In this document: piece after piece, positions 15,915-24,296 of the stretch
How the letters are laid out: the number at the start of each line of letters is the position of its first letter
Position numbering within the stretch: the stretch's first letter is position 1
Assembly: GCF_000787835.1 (NCBI RefSeq)
Contig: NZ_BBPP01000003.1
Coordinates: 210,786-274,785, forward strand
Direction: 5' to 3'
DNA: 64,000 nucleotides
DNA from: Streptacidiphilus melanogenes
GTDB taxonomy: Bacteria > Actinomycetota > Actinomycetes > Streptomycetales > Streptomycetaceae
The notes under the pieces: generated by a model
What the model saw: only the letters and a program-made list of their open reading frames with translations
What the model was told of the DNA's origin: nothing
Databases searched by the model: none
Translations under genes and position numbers: made by a program

Positions 15915-16214
15915 ATGGAAAAGCGAGAGCACAACGCATCGTGGGGTACCACCCGGATGGCGCCGTACGCGGAGACCGAGGCGGTTCCCGCGCTCACCCC
16001 TGTGATCGACCCCGAGACCCAGCTCGCCGTCGTCGTCGACGAGCTCGGCCGCGTGGTCGGGCTCGCCGGCCATGAGGCCGACGGCAGCACGAGCACCAGC
16101 AACTACACCAGCACCTCGAACTACACCAGCACCGGAGGCGGCACCAACAGCTACGACACCGACAACACCTCCGACTCCGACAACGGCTACGACCAGGACC
16201 ACCACCATCACTGA
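15915..16214 (+). CDS. tgmA: Graspetide (ATP-grasp-modified RiPP) precursor
   Basis: This 99-aa precursor is directly followed by an ATP-grasp peptide maturase. The ATG at 15915 follows GGGAGTTGGACG; a longer GTG start at 15876 is possible. The leader contains the conserved PYAETEAVPALTPVIDPETQ and VVVDELGRVVGLAGHE segments that are typical of actinobacterial putative ATP-grasp target RiPPs. The core is low-complexity and rich in Thr, Ser, Asn, Tyr and Asp: repeats of TSTSNYTST, then acidic TDNTSDSDNGYDQD and four His. In graspetides, ester or amide links join Ser/Thr or Lys side chains to Asp or Glu, and this core offers many donors and acceptors. The gene sits 35 bp after the TerY-triad operon genes. 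The His tail is native, not an affinity tag. Confidence 0.75.
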   Translation: MEKREHNASWGTTRMAPYAETEAVPALTPVIDPETQLAVVVDELGRVVGLAGHEADGSTSTSNYTSTSNYTSTGGGTNSYDTDNTSDSDNGYDQDHHHH

Positions 16215-16242
16215 TGGCGCTGGCGACGACGGGACGACAGAG

Positions 16243-17241
16243 ATGACGGGGACGACGGATCCGGGCGGGTCGGTGCTGGTGCTGACCAACACGCGTGACG
16301 CGACCAGCGACCTGGTGCTGCGCATCCTCGCGGAGCGCCGGGTTCCGGTGACCCGGCTCGATCCCGGCACCGACCTGCACGTCGGCGCCGCGTTGAGCGC
16401 CACCTACTGCACAGGCGACCAGCGCGGCAGGCTGCGCACGTCGAGCCGTGAACTCGACCTGAGCGAGGTCCGATCCGTCTGGACTCGTCGTCCCTCGGCC
16501 TTCGAGGGGCCGGGTGAACTGGAAGGACAGGAACGGAGGTTCGCCGCCTCGCAGGCGCTGTGGGGTGTCGGCGGCATCCTGGCGTCCCTTCCCGGGGCCC
16601 ACTACGTGAACCACCCGTGGGACAACCGGGCGGCGGAGCACAAGCCCGCCCAGCTCGCCGCCGCACTCCGCAGCGGCCTCACGGTCCCCGCCACACTGAT
16701 CACCAACGACCCGGACGAGGCACGGGAGTTCGTCGCGTGCCGGAGCGGCGGGGCGGTCTACAAGCCGTTGTGGAACACGCCCTACGAGGTGGACGGCCGG
16801 GCCCAGCAGGTGTGGGTGCGGGAGGTGCGCGCGGACGAGATCACCGACGCCGTGGCCGCCTGTCCCCACCTGTTCCAGGCCGCGGTGGCCAAGGCGTTCG
16901 ATGTACGCCTGACGGCCGTGGGCGAGCGGCTGTTCGCGGTCCGGATCGACAGTCCCGATCTCGACTGGCGGCAGCGGCAGTCCTTGATGGAGTGCACGCC
17001 GATCGCCGTCCCCGCCGGGATCGCGCGCTCGGTCCGCGCCTACCTCGCGCTCTCCCGGCTCGTCTTCGGGGCGTTCGACTTCGCCGTCACGGCGGAGGGG
17101 GAGTGGTACTTCCTGGAGTGCAACCCCAACGGACAGTGGGCCTGGCAGCCCGAGCCGGTCATCGACGCGATCGCCCATGCACTTGCCGACCGGCTCCAGA
17201 ACGGCAGACGGCCCGCAGGCTTGTTCCCATCCCCGACCTAG
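16243..17241 (+). CDS. tgmB: ATP-grasp ribosomal peptide maturase
   Basis: This 332-aa enzyme begins MTGTTDPGGSVLVLTNTRDA. The family features are an N-terminal preATP-grasp region with VRSVWTRRPSAFEGP, NHPWDNRAAEHKPAQLAAAL, AVYKPLWNTPYEVDGRAQQV, VAKAFDVRLTAVGERLFAVR and the metal/ATP-binding end AVTAEGEWYFLECNPNGQWA (ECNPNGQW). These match the actinobacterial ATP-grasp maturases paired with the precursor type seen immediately upstream. It should make macrolactone or macrolactam links in the precursor core. No O-methyltransferase of the kind found in some graspetide clusters follows. A short inverted repeat at 17228-17252 lies over the stop codon and could end transcription. Confidence 0.85.
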   Translation: MTGTTDPGGSVLVLTNTRDATSDLVLRILAERRVPVTRLDPGTDLHVGAALSATYCTGDQRGRLRTSSRELDLSEVRSVWTRRPSAFEGPGELEGQERRFAASQALWGVGGILASLPGAHYVNHPWDNRAAEHKPAQLAAALRSGLTVPATLITNDPDEAREFVACRSGGAVYKPLWNTPYEVDGRAQQVWVREVRADEITDAVAACPHLFQAAVAKAFDVRLTAVGERLFAVRIDSPDLDWRQRQSLMECTPIAVPAGIARSVRAYLALSRLVFGAFDFAVTAEGEWYFLECNPNGQWAWQPEPVIDAIAHALADRLQNGRRPAGLFPSPT

Positions 17242-17436
17242 GAACGGGGATGTGGGCACCGGAGGACGATCCGGTGGGCCGGCGGGCCGGGTGACTGCAA
17301 TGGACTGCGCTTGCGCGCTGTGGAGTTGTCCGCTGCACCAGGCCCCTGCCGAGGCGCCCCGCGGAACCGGCGCCCCGCGGAACGGCGCCCGGTGAACCGA
17401 CGCCCGGTGAACCGACCGCCGCCGGCAGGCGCGGGG

Positions 17437-18222
17437 TCACGCCGCGGCCCGGCGTCGCAGCTCCTCGGCGAGGGTGAGGAAGACCGGGAGGTTCGGCATG
17501 CCCGCGGCGGGGACCGACAGGCACGCGTGCTGCTGTCCGTGCCGGAAGACGTGCAGGACCTCCTCGGGGCCGACGGCGATCCGCTCGACGTCGTGCCAGT
17601 CGACGCGCTGGCCGCAGGCGCCGACGCCGCCTTCGTCCACCGCGAGCTGACCGCCGAAGCGCAGTTGCTCTCCGGCCCGCAGGCGCACCATCTCCCGGGG
17701 CGCGCGGGCACGGGCGAACGCAACAGTCAGCCGCTCCGCGAAGGGCCCCGCGCCGTCGAACGAGTCGTTCACACAGATCAGATCGCCGTCCAGCGGCACG
17801 ATCAACAGGCTGCGCCCGGTGGAGCTGCGAAACGCCCTGACCACCCGGGCGTCGTGCTGGGCGACGGCGCGGATGTCGTCCCACGCGTAGGCGCGGGGCT
17901 CTGCGTCGCCGACGCGGTGGACGACGCCGTTCTCGAACCGGGCCACCCAGGTCTTCCTGGGACGGGGGGTGCGGCGGAGCCCCGCGACGAACCACAGGGC
18001 GAGGGCGGTCCCCACGCACACGGGTAACCAGCCGTACCAGCCGCCGGTCCGGCCACCCCGGTGGACCGCGAGCGCGACGCCCGCGACGGCAACGCCGACA
18101 GCCGCGGCGCAGGCCGGAGCCGCCGTGGATCGGGGTCGGCGCCTGGGCCGGTTCTGGACCGAGTCCCTGAGGACACCCAGCCCGTGGCGCTCTGCTTCGG
18201 CCGCCATGTCATCCGGCACCAT
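17437..18222 (-). CDS. DUF6585-like membrane protein
   Basis: The protein has 261 aa from the ATG at 18222, which is preceded by GAGGGGGCGACC. Two hydrophobic helices near the N-terminus (AAAVGVAVAGVALAVHRGG and YGWLPVCVGTALALWFVAGL) are followed by a PH-like beta domain: WVARFENGVVHRVGDAEPRA, YAWDDIRAVAQHD and LLIVPLDGDLICVNDSFDG. The 'FE.G.v......a..WddI..V' pattern is what I know from DUF6585 proteins of Streptomyces. A second similar repeat (RVDWHDVERIAVGPEEVLHV, then FRHGQQHACLSV) fills the C-terminus. Its function is unknown and it stands alone between the graspetide operon and the RiPP cluster. Confidence 0.6.
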   Translation of the reverse strand: MVPDDMAAEAERHGLGVLRDSVQNRPRRRPRSTAAPACAAAVGVAVAGVALAVHRGGRTGGWYGWLPVCVGTALALWFVAGLRRTPRPRKTWVARFENGVVHRVGDAEPRAYAWDDIRAVAQHDARVVRAFRSSTGRSLLIVPLDGDLICVNDSFDGAGPFAERLTVAFARARAPREMVRLRAGEQLRFGGQLAVDEGGVGACGQRVDWHDVERIAVGPEEVLHVFRHGQQHACLSVPAAGMPNLPVFLTLAEELRRRAAA

Positions 18223-18848
18223 GGTCGCCCCCTCGTGTCCCGCCGGGCTCCGGCGGTCCGAGTCTGCCGTGGCCGACCCCGGTCCGGGATCCGTGAAAAC
18301 ACGTAGGTGCGGCACGGATGGGGGAGAGGCGGCCGGTCCCGTACGCTGCGCGGACGTTCCAGCCGCGGCGGGAGGGCAGCCGAAACGGCCCGCCGGCGAA
18401 TGGGCGGGCTCTCAGGAAATGTCCAGCAAAAGGGCAGGCGTCAGGAATTCCGGCGCCGTGCTCGTATTCGGGTCGCCGCGCGGGACCGTGAATTCGGACC
18501 ACTGTTCTCCGAGTCGCCTCGAATGGGTGGCAGGGGCACAGTCTGTCGGTCTGCTCGTTCCCGCTTCAAGCCCCCGCCTGGTGGGGGTCGCACCCGCCAA
18601 GTGGCTGGTCCGTTCAGGGGGTTGCGGAGCTCGGCCAGGAGTGATGGGTGCGCGGCCGGCATCCAGCGAGTCCTTGGGGACGAGGTTTAATTGACATGCT
18701 TCTGCCAGAATTCCCGCATTCTCGGCCGCACTTGACAGAAATATCCGGAGGCATCAGATTCTTGTCCGATGCGTGGGGGAGTTGTGAAGGATTCTGTGCT
18801 TTCTATCGCCCGCGGTACCTGACATCCGAGTAGCCTTCCGGGAGAAGC
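18223..18848. other. 626-bp non-coding gap upstream of SARP gene
   Basis: No convincing gene is visible. Open frames here lack codon bias and ribosome sites. The right half (about 18660-18848) is clearly less GC-rich than its surroundings, as promoter regions of regulators often are. It contains two TTGACA hexamers (18691 and 18732), 41 bp apart. Confidence 0.6.
18732..18760 (+). promoter_or_regulatory. Candidate promoter of the SARP regulator
   Basis: TTGACA at 18732-18737 is followed after 17 bp by CAGATT at 18755-18760, a weak -10. A second TTGACA at 18691 has no good -10. The ATG of the regulator is about 90 bp downstream. This is pattern matching only. Confidence 0.3.
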
Positions 18849-19886
18849 ATGCGCATGGCAGTTGAGTCTGCCCGGAAAGTCGAGTTCACCGTGCTGGGCC
18901 CGTTGGGGTTCACCGACGGTGCCGAGGTCGCCGTGCTGCAGCCGTCCAAGCCCGGCGCGCTGCTCGCGACCTTGCTGCTCAACGCCAACAGTGTGGTGTC
19001 CGTCGGCTACTTACTCCGGGCCGTGTGGGGGGACGAGGCCCCGGAGACCGCCAAGGCCGCGGTCCAGACGTGCGTCCTGCGGCTGCGCAAGCTGTTCAAG
19101 ACCTACGGGATCGCGGGGAGCACCATCGAGACCCTGTCGGACGGCTACCGGATCAACGCGAACCCCGACACCCTCGACCTGCTGCGCTTCCGCGAGCTCC
19201 TGCGCGCCGCCTCCGCGGCGGACTGCCGCTGCGACGCCGAACTGGCTCTGCTGCGGGAGGCGCTGGCCCTGTGGCGGGGAAGACCGATGCTCGCCAACGT
19301 CAGCTCGGCCCTGGTGCACCGCAACGAGGTGCCGCGCATCGCCGAGGAGTGGCTCCGGGCGGCGGAGCGGGTCTTCGAGATCGAGATGGCGCTCGGGCGC
19401 TGCCGCGAGGTCCTGCCGGAGCTGGTCCAGACCGCGTACGGCCACCCCGTCCACGAACGCTTCTGGGAACAGCTGATAGAGGCGCTGTACCGCACCGGGC
19501 GGCGCGCGCAGGCCCTGGCGGAGTACGCCACGGTCAAGCGGCACCTGCGCGAGGAGCTGGGCATCGACCCGGGACCCGGCCTGCAGCGGCTGGAGCTCCT
19601 CGTGCTGCGCGGCGACCCCGTCGCCTCGCCGGAGGCCGCCGTGCGGCCCACGCCGCCGGACCGGTCCGCGCCGGACCCGCACGTGCCCGGCGGGCGCGTC
19701 GCCGACGGGCCCGCGTCGGGGCCGGACGTGCTCCAACTCCTGCTCAAGGCAGGACTGCTGGAGCAGGACCCGGCGGGCCTGTACCAGATGAACGGCCTGC
19801 TCCAGGCCATGACAGGCGCGTCCGGGGACAGCCGTCGCGCCTCGGGCGCGCAGCGCGCCGCGACATCCCGATCGACAGGAGAATGA
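18849..19886 (+). CDS. SARP-family (BTAD) pathway activator with TTA codon
   Basis: The protein has 345 aa. An OmpR-like winged helix comes first (VEFTVLGPLGFTDGAEVAVL, GYLLRAVWGDEAPETAKAAV, LRKLFKTYGIAGSTIETLSD, then GYRIN). The bacterial transcriptional activation domain covers about 100-250, with DLLRFRELLRAA, ALALWRGRPM and LREELGIDPGPGLQRLELLV. This is the standard SARP architecture. GGGAGAAGC precedes the ATG at 18849. Codon 55 (19011-19013) is TTA, which is rare in streptomycetes and makes translation depend on the bldA tRNA. The gene overlaps the ThiF/RRE gene by 4 bp, so it is expressed with the RiPP genes that it very likely activates. The C-terminus beyond residue 255 is a variable, Pro/Gly-rich tail. 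Confidence 0.9.
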   Translation: MRMAVESARKVEFTVLGPLGFTDGAEVAVLQPSKPGALLATLLLNANSVVSVGYLLRAVWGDEAPETAKAAVQTCVLRLRKLFKTYGIAGSTIETLSDGYRINANPDTLDLLRFRELLRAASAADCRCDAELALLREALALWRGRPMLANVSSALVHRNEVPRIAEEWLRAAERVFEIEMALGRCREVLPELVQTAYGHPVHERFWEQLIEALYRTGRRAQALAEYATVKRHLREELGIDPGPGLQRLELLVLRGDPVASPEAAVRPTPPDRSAPDPHVPGGRVADGPASGPDVLQLLLKAGLLEQDPAGLYQMNGLLQAMTGASGDSRRASGAQRAATSRSTGE

Positions 19887-22219
19887 AGAAGTTGGCTGCC
19901 GCCTACGAGGACCTCGCCCCCACCCGGCCGCGCCTGCGGCGGGACGTCCTGTTCACCGAGACGCCCACCGGTGTGCTCTTCCACAACGCCCAGGGCGGGT
20001 TCGGCGTCAACGCCACGTCCGCCTACCGGTTCGCCTCCCTCGTGGTGCCGCACCTGGACGGGCGTCAGAGCGTCGCGGCGCTGTGCGAGGGCCTGGGCGA
20101 CGGCGCGCGCCGCATGTTGGTGCATCTCGTCGACGCGCTGTACACCCACGGGTTCGCGCGGGACGTCGCCGCGGACCGCGTCTGCGGTGAGGCACCGCCT
20201 GCTCCGGTCGCCGCACGCTTCGAGGCGCAGTTGGGGTACCTGGACCACTACGCCGACGACCCGGCCGGCCGCTTCCAGCGGTTCCGGCGTTCCCGGGTCG
20301 CGGTGCTCGGGGACGGCCCGGCCGCCCGCTGGTGCGCGCTCGGCCTGCTGCGCAACGGCAGCGCCGCGATCGGGGTCGCGCATGCGGCGGGGGACTGGGA
20401 CGAGTTGCTGCCCACGGTGCTGTCCGAGGCCGCGGCGCTCACGGCGGACGACTGCCCCGCAGCCGTCGAGCTCTCCGCCGCCTTCGGCAGCGGACGCGTG
20501 GGCTGGGCGGAGCTGGACGGCTACGACCTGGTCGTGGTGGCGCCCGGGCCCGACGCTGCGCGCCAGACCGCGACGTTGCTGGACGCGGGCGTGCCCACGG
20601 GCCGGGCACTGCTGCCGGCGTGGTCGTTCGGCGGGCGCCTGGTGGCCGGGCCGTTGATGCGCGCGGGCAGCCAGGGGTGCTGGATGTGCGCGTTGCTGCG
20701 CCTCGGCGCGAACGGCGACGCGGCCGCGGCGGCGGAGGTGTGGAGCGGGCTCGGCCTGGTGGCCCCGCTCGACCTGCTCGGGCCCCGGCTGGGCGGGCCG
20801 CTCGCAGCCATGGTCGGCAACCTGCTGGGCTTCGAGGTCTTCCGGATCACGACGGGGGCGCTGCCCGCCGAGACCGAGGACCGGCTGGTGGTCCAGGACC
20901 TTGACACGCTCGACGTGGTGACCGAGCGTCTGCTGCCGCAGCCCCGCTGCCCGTACTGCGCGGTGGCGGGGGACCCGCCCGCCAACGTCACCCCGGAGGC
21001 CGGGCGACAGACGGCGGGCGAGGCGGCGAGCGTGGACGAGTCCGAGCTGGCCGAGCCCGACCTGGTGCCCGACCCCGTGAGCGTCCTTCAGGAGGCGGGC
21101 CGGACCCGCGCGTCGCAGGCCCTGGAGTCGCTGGAGCCGCTGCTCGGCTCCCACGCCGGGGTGTTCCGCGGCTTCGAGGACGAGGAGTTCGAGCAGAGCC
21201 CGCTGAAGGTGAGCTCCGTCGCGGTCGGCCTCGGCCCGGGATGGACGCGGAGGATCGCCGCGTTCGACCTCCACCACGTCGCCGGCGCACGTCTGAACGC
21301 GCTGCTGCGGGCTGCGGAGGTGTACGCCGACCACGTCGTGCCGCACCACGGGGACCGCCGCGAGGGCGCGGCGGCACCGGACCCGGCGGCACCGGGCGCG
21401 GCCACGGCCGCGACCGCCGCCGGATGGCCGGTGGTAGGGCCCGAGGCGCTCGACATCGGCAGCGGCGTCGCGACGGGCGCCGGCCGGGTCCGCTCCTGGG
21501 CCCGGGTCAGGTCGCTGCTGGGCGGCGGGACCGTGCTCGTGCCGAGCGCCGTCCTGCGGCCGTTCGGCGCCGACAACGGCGACCGCCTCGTCGAGCGCAC
21601 CAGCGCGGGGATCGGCGCGGGCCGGACCCCGGGCCAGGCCGTGGCGCGGGGCCTGCTGACGGCGCTGTCCCACCAGGCCGTGCGGCAGGCCGTCCGGGGC
21701 GCCGTGCCGGTGTTCCGGCACACCCCCGAAAGCCTCGACGGCGTGGCCGAGCTGCGCTTCCTGCTGCGCTCGGCCGCCCACCTCGGCGCGCAGCCGGAGC
21801 TGCTGGAACTCGGCGAGCCCGGCGAGCGTCCGGTGCCGGTGCTCCTCGCCCGGTGCGCCGCCCCGTCGGGTGGCCAGGCGCTCTGGGCCGTCTCCGCGTC
21901 GCCGGACCGGCACCAGGCGGCCGTGCGCGCGCTGCGCGACCTGGTCGGCGCGCTCCAACTCCGGCTGGCCGGAACGGATCAGGTCGACACCGGGGACCCG
22001 CTCATGGCGGACCTCGACCCCGCCGCGCTGGCCGTCACCACCGCCGCGCCGACGGCGCCGCAGCCCGCGCAGGGCACCGCAGCGCCGTTCACCGAGACCC
22101 TGGCGCGGATCCGCAAGTCGGGCCAGGACGTCCTGGTCGCCCAGGTGGCCGCGCCGGACCTGGCCGTGGGCGGCGTCCACGTGGCCCGGGTCCTGCTCGC
22201 GCGGGGGGTCGCCCGGTGA
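19883..22219 (+). CDS. RRE / ThiF-like (ocin_ThiF) leader-binding partner of azoline synthesis
   Basis: This 778-aa protein begins MKKLAAAYEDLAPTRPRLRR. Residues 1-100 have the small winged-helix RiPP recognition element pattern (GGFGVNATSAYRFASLVVPH, then LDGRQSVAALCEGL). Residues of about 130-360 are an E1/ThiF-like Rossmann fold (RRSRVAVLGDGPAARWCALG) with two cysteine pairs (CWMCALLRLG, CPYCAV) that could hold structural zinc. The C-terminal half is less conserved and includes an SARTR-free helical region with LRFLLRSAAHLGAQPELLEL. Such ocin_ThiF proteins bind the precursor leader and deliver it to YcaO enzymes. The ATG overlaps the stop of the SARP gene, and the TGA overlaps the GTG of the first YcaO gene. 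Confidence 0.8.
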   Translation: MKKLAAAYEDLAPTRPRLRRDVLFTETPTGVLFHNAQGGFGVNATSAYRFASLVVPHLDGRQSVAALCEGLGDGARRMLVHLVDALYTHGFARDVAADRVCGEAPPAPVAARFEAQLGYLDHYADDPAGRFQRFRRSRVAVLGDGPAARWCALGLLRNGSAAIGVAHAAGDWDELLPTVLSEAAALTADDCPAAVELSAAFGSGRVGWAELDGYDLVVVAPGPDAARQTATLLDAGVPTGRALLPAWSFGGRLVAGPLMRAGSQGCWMCALLRLGANGDAAAAAEVWSGLGLVAPLDLLGPRLGGPLAAMVGNLLGFEVFRITTGALPAETEDRLVVQDLDTLDVVTERLLPQPRCPYCAVAGDPPANVTPEAGRQTAGEAASVDESELAEPDLVPDPVSVLQEAGRTRASQALESLEPLLGSHAGVFRGFEDEEFEQSPLKVSSVAVGLGPGWTRRIAAFDLHHVAGARLNALLRAAEVYADHVVPHHGDRREGAAAPDPAAPGAATAATAAGWPVVGPEALDIGSGVATGAGRVRSWARVRSLLGGGTVLVPSAVLRPFGADNGDRLVERTSAGIGAGRTPGQAVARGLLTALSHQAVRQAVRGAVPVFRHTPESLDGVAELRFLLRSAAHLGAQPELLELGEPGERPVPVLLARCAAPSGGQALWAVSASPDRHQAAVRALRDLVGALQLRLAGTDQVDTGDPLMADLDPAALAVTTAAPTAPQPAQGTAAPFTETLARIRKSGQDVLVAQVAAPDLAVGGVHVARVLLARGVAR

Positions 22220-24216
22220 CCGTCGACACCGCACCGCCGCCCCAGGCGGTCGTCGGCCGGCCGGACCCCTGGCCGGACACGTGCGCGGACCTCGCCCGGC
22301 TGCTGGACCGGGCGCTGGCCGAGCACGGCGTCACGACCGGCGTCGAGGTGGCCGTGCTCGGCGTGCGCGACGAGCTGACCCCCGCGCCCGCCCCGACGCC
22401 CGCCCGGGCGCGGGCCGAGGAGAGACCCGGGCCGCCCGCAGGCCGGTGGCCCGTCCCGGTGCACCTGTACGGGCACCAGGTCGTGGTCGGTCCGTTCCCC
22501 GCCGCCCACCGGTCCGCGCCCTGCCCGCGCTGCCTGGTGCGCCGCTGGCAGGCGGTGCGGTCCACGGCGCTGCGTGACGCGCTCGAACTCGGCGGGCCCA
22601 CCGTGCCGTCCGGAAACCCGCCGTGGGCGCTGCCGTTCGCGGCGGACACGGTCGCGGCCGTCGTCGCGGCCGGCCTCGCCGCTGCGGCGCGCGAGGAGGA
22701 CCGGTACGGCGCCGTGTACCTGGTCGACCTGGAGCGGCTGCACGTCGCGCGGTACCCGCTGGTCCCGGACTCCGGGTGCCCCGCATGCGGCCCGATCCTC
22801 GCGGACTGCGCCGACGCGGCCTGGCCGATGCCCGTCGCGGAGCCGAAACCGGCCCCGGAGGTGTTCCGCGGCCGCCCGATCGACGCCTACGACCTGCCCG
22901 AGGCCGCCTTCGTCAACCCCGTCACCGGCATGCTCGGCGCCCGGACGGTGCCCGACCTGGGCTCGGTGTCGAGCTCCGCGACGCTGGGCTGCTTCACCGT
23001 CCGCTCCGACGACTACCTCGACGAGTGCTTCTGGGGCGGGCACACCTCCGGCTACGGCGTCAGCCGCAAGGTCGGACTGCTGGAGGGCCTGGAGCGGTTC
23101 GCCGGCATGCGTCCGCGCGCCAAGGCGACCGTGGTGCACGCCAGTTACAGCGAGCTCGGCGACCGGGCGCTGGATCCCCGGCTCTGCGGCGGCTACTCCG
23201 AGGACTTCCACCGGCGCGAGCCCGGCGTGCGGCCGTTCACCATGGACCGGCCGATCCCCTGGGTGTGGGGCTACTCGCTGCGCGACCGCCGTCCGCTGCT
23301 CGTGCCCGAGATCCTGGCGTACTTCCACACCGAGGGGCAGGGCGGCGACCGCTTCGTCCAGGACAGCTCCAGCGGCTGCGCCTCCGGCGGCGGACTCGCC
23401 GAGGCCGCTTACCACGGGCTGATGGAGGCCGTGGAACGCGACGCCTTCCTGATCGCCTGGTACGCGCAGGCCGAGCTGCCCGAGCTCGACCCGTACAGCA
23501 GCACCCGGCGCGAGACCCGCGAGATGGTCGACCGGCTCGCCCTGTACGGCTACCGGGTCCGGCTCTTCGACACGCGCATCACCTTCCCCGTCCCAGTGGT
23601 GACGGCTGTGGCGCAGCGCCGCGACGGCGGCCTCGGCACGCTCGCCTTCGGTGCCGGAGCGGGCCTCGACCCGGAGGCCGCCGTGGCGGGCGGCCTGTGC
23701 GAGATCGCCACGGACGCGGTGAAGCTGGGCCGGATGGCCGCGCACGAGTACGAGCGGCTGCACGCCATGACGCGCGACCACGCCCGCGTCGGAGGGCTGC
23801 ACGACCATCCGCTGGTCTACGGCCTGCCGCAGATGGCCCGTCACGCGGACTTCCTGCTGGCGCGGGAGCGGGAACCGCTGTCGCTGTCGCAGGCGTTCGG
23901 CACGGGCGGACCGCCGCGCACGCCGGTGCCCGCGCCCAGCCTGGACCTCGTCGAGGACCTTCGGCGCTGCGTCGAGATGGTCGCCGCCGCCGGGTTCGAC
24001 GTGGTCGTCGTCGACCAGACCGCGCCCGAGCAACACGCACTCGGCCTCCACGCCGTCAAGGTGATCGTGCCCGGCCTGGTGCCCATCGACTTCGGGTGGC
24101 ACCGCCAGCGCGCCCGGCACCTGCCGCGCGTACGCACCGCCCTCCGCCAGGCCGGTCTGCGCGACCGCGACCTGCGGGACGACGAGCTCAACCCCGCCCC
24201 GCACCCCTTCCCCTGA
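22216..24216 (+). CDS. YcaO-domain azoline cyclodehydratase (first copy)
   Basis: This 666-aa protein starts at a GTG that overlaps the upstream stop. The N-terminal third carries two CxxC pairs (CPRCLVRRW and CPACGPIL), as in fused TOMM cyclodehydratases. The YcaO domain from about residue 230 has ATP-binding motifs GLLEGLERFAGMRP, SSGCASGGGLAEAAYHGL and MEAVERDAFLIAWYAQ. The C-terminus is Pro-rich (NPAPHPFP), the PxPxP-like end that organises the active site in azoline-forming YcaO enzymes. It should convert Cys, and possibly Ser/Thr, of the precursor cores to azolines with ATP. A second YcaO gene lies 7 kb downstream. Neither has a TfuA neighbour, so thioamidation is not indicated. Confidence 0.9.
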   Translation: MTVDTAPPPQAVVGRPDPWPDTCADLARLLDRALAEHGVTTGVEVAVLGVRDELTPAPAPTPARARAEERPGPPAGRWPVPVHLYGHQVVVGPFPAAHRSAPCPRCLVRRWQAVRSTALRDALELGGPTVPSGNPPWALPFAADTVAAVVAAGLAAAAREEDRYGAVYLVDLERLHVARYPLVPDSGCPACGPILADCADAAWPMPVAEPKPAPEVFRGRPIDAYDLPEAAFVNPVTGMLGARTVPDLGSVSSSATLGCFTVRSDDYLDECFWGGHTSGYGVSRKVGLLEGLERFAGMRPRAKATVVHASYSELGDRALDPRLCGGYSEDFHRREPGVRPFTMDRPIPWVWGYSLRDRRPLLVPEILAYFHTEGQGGDRFVQDSSSGCASGGGLAEAAYHGLMEAVERDAFLIAWYAQAELPELDPYSSTRRETREMVDRLALYGYRVRLFDTRITFPVPVVTAVAQRRDGGLGTLAFGAGAGLDPEAAVAGGLCEIATDAVKLGRMAAHEYERLHAMTRDHARVGGLHDHPLVYGLPQMARHADFLLAREREPLSLSQAFGTGGPPRTPVPAPSLDLVEDLRRCVEMVAAAGFDVVVVDQTAPEQHALGLHAVKVIVPGLVPIDFGWHRQRARHLPRVRTALRQAGLRDRDLRDDELNPAPHPFP

Positions 24217-24260
24217 CACCCGCACCCTCTGACACCCGCACCCTCTGACACCCGCACCCC
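24213..24260 (+). repeat. 16-bp tandem repeat, three units
   Basis: The unit CTGACACCCGCACCCT occurs at 24213-24228 and 24229-24244, and with one change at 24245-24260; a decayed fourth unit follows. The first unit contains the stop codon of the YcaO gene, and the repeat fills the gap before the dehydrogenase gene. It may have arisen by slippage or may set the spacing between the two coding units. Confidence 0.85.
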
Positions 24261-24296
24261 CTGACGCCCCGACACTCCAGAGAGGAAGGGCTCCCT

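Noticed and set aside
16180..16214. Reading the C-terminal His run of the graspetide precursor as a cloning tag
   Set aside because: The run is only four His, in native context and joined to an acidic core; the downstream gene and spacing are natural.
18307..18690. Open frames upstream of the SARP gene
   Set aside because: Low-complexity Arg-rich translations in a region with reduced GC content and no ribosome sites; treated as non-coding.
19145..22234. A 1029-codon minus-strand open frame across the RRE/ThiF gene
   Set aside because: Antisense shadow of a plus-strand gene with recognisable RRE and ThiF motifs; it has no ribosome site or domain of its own.
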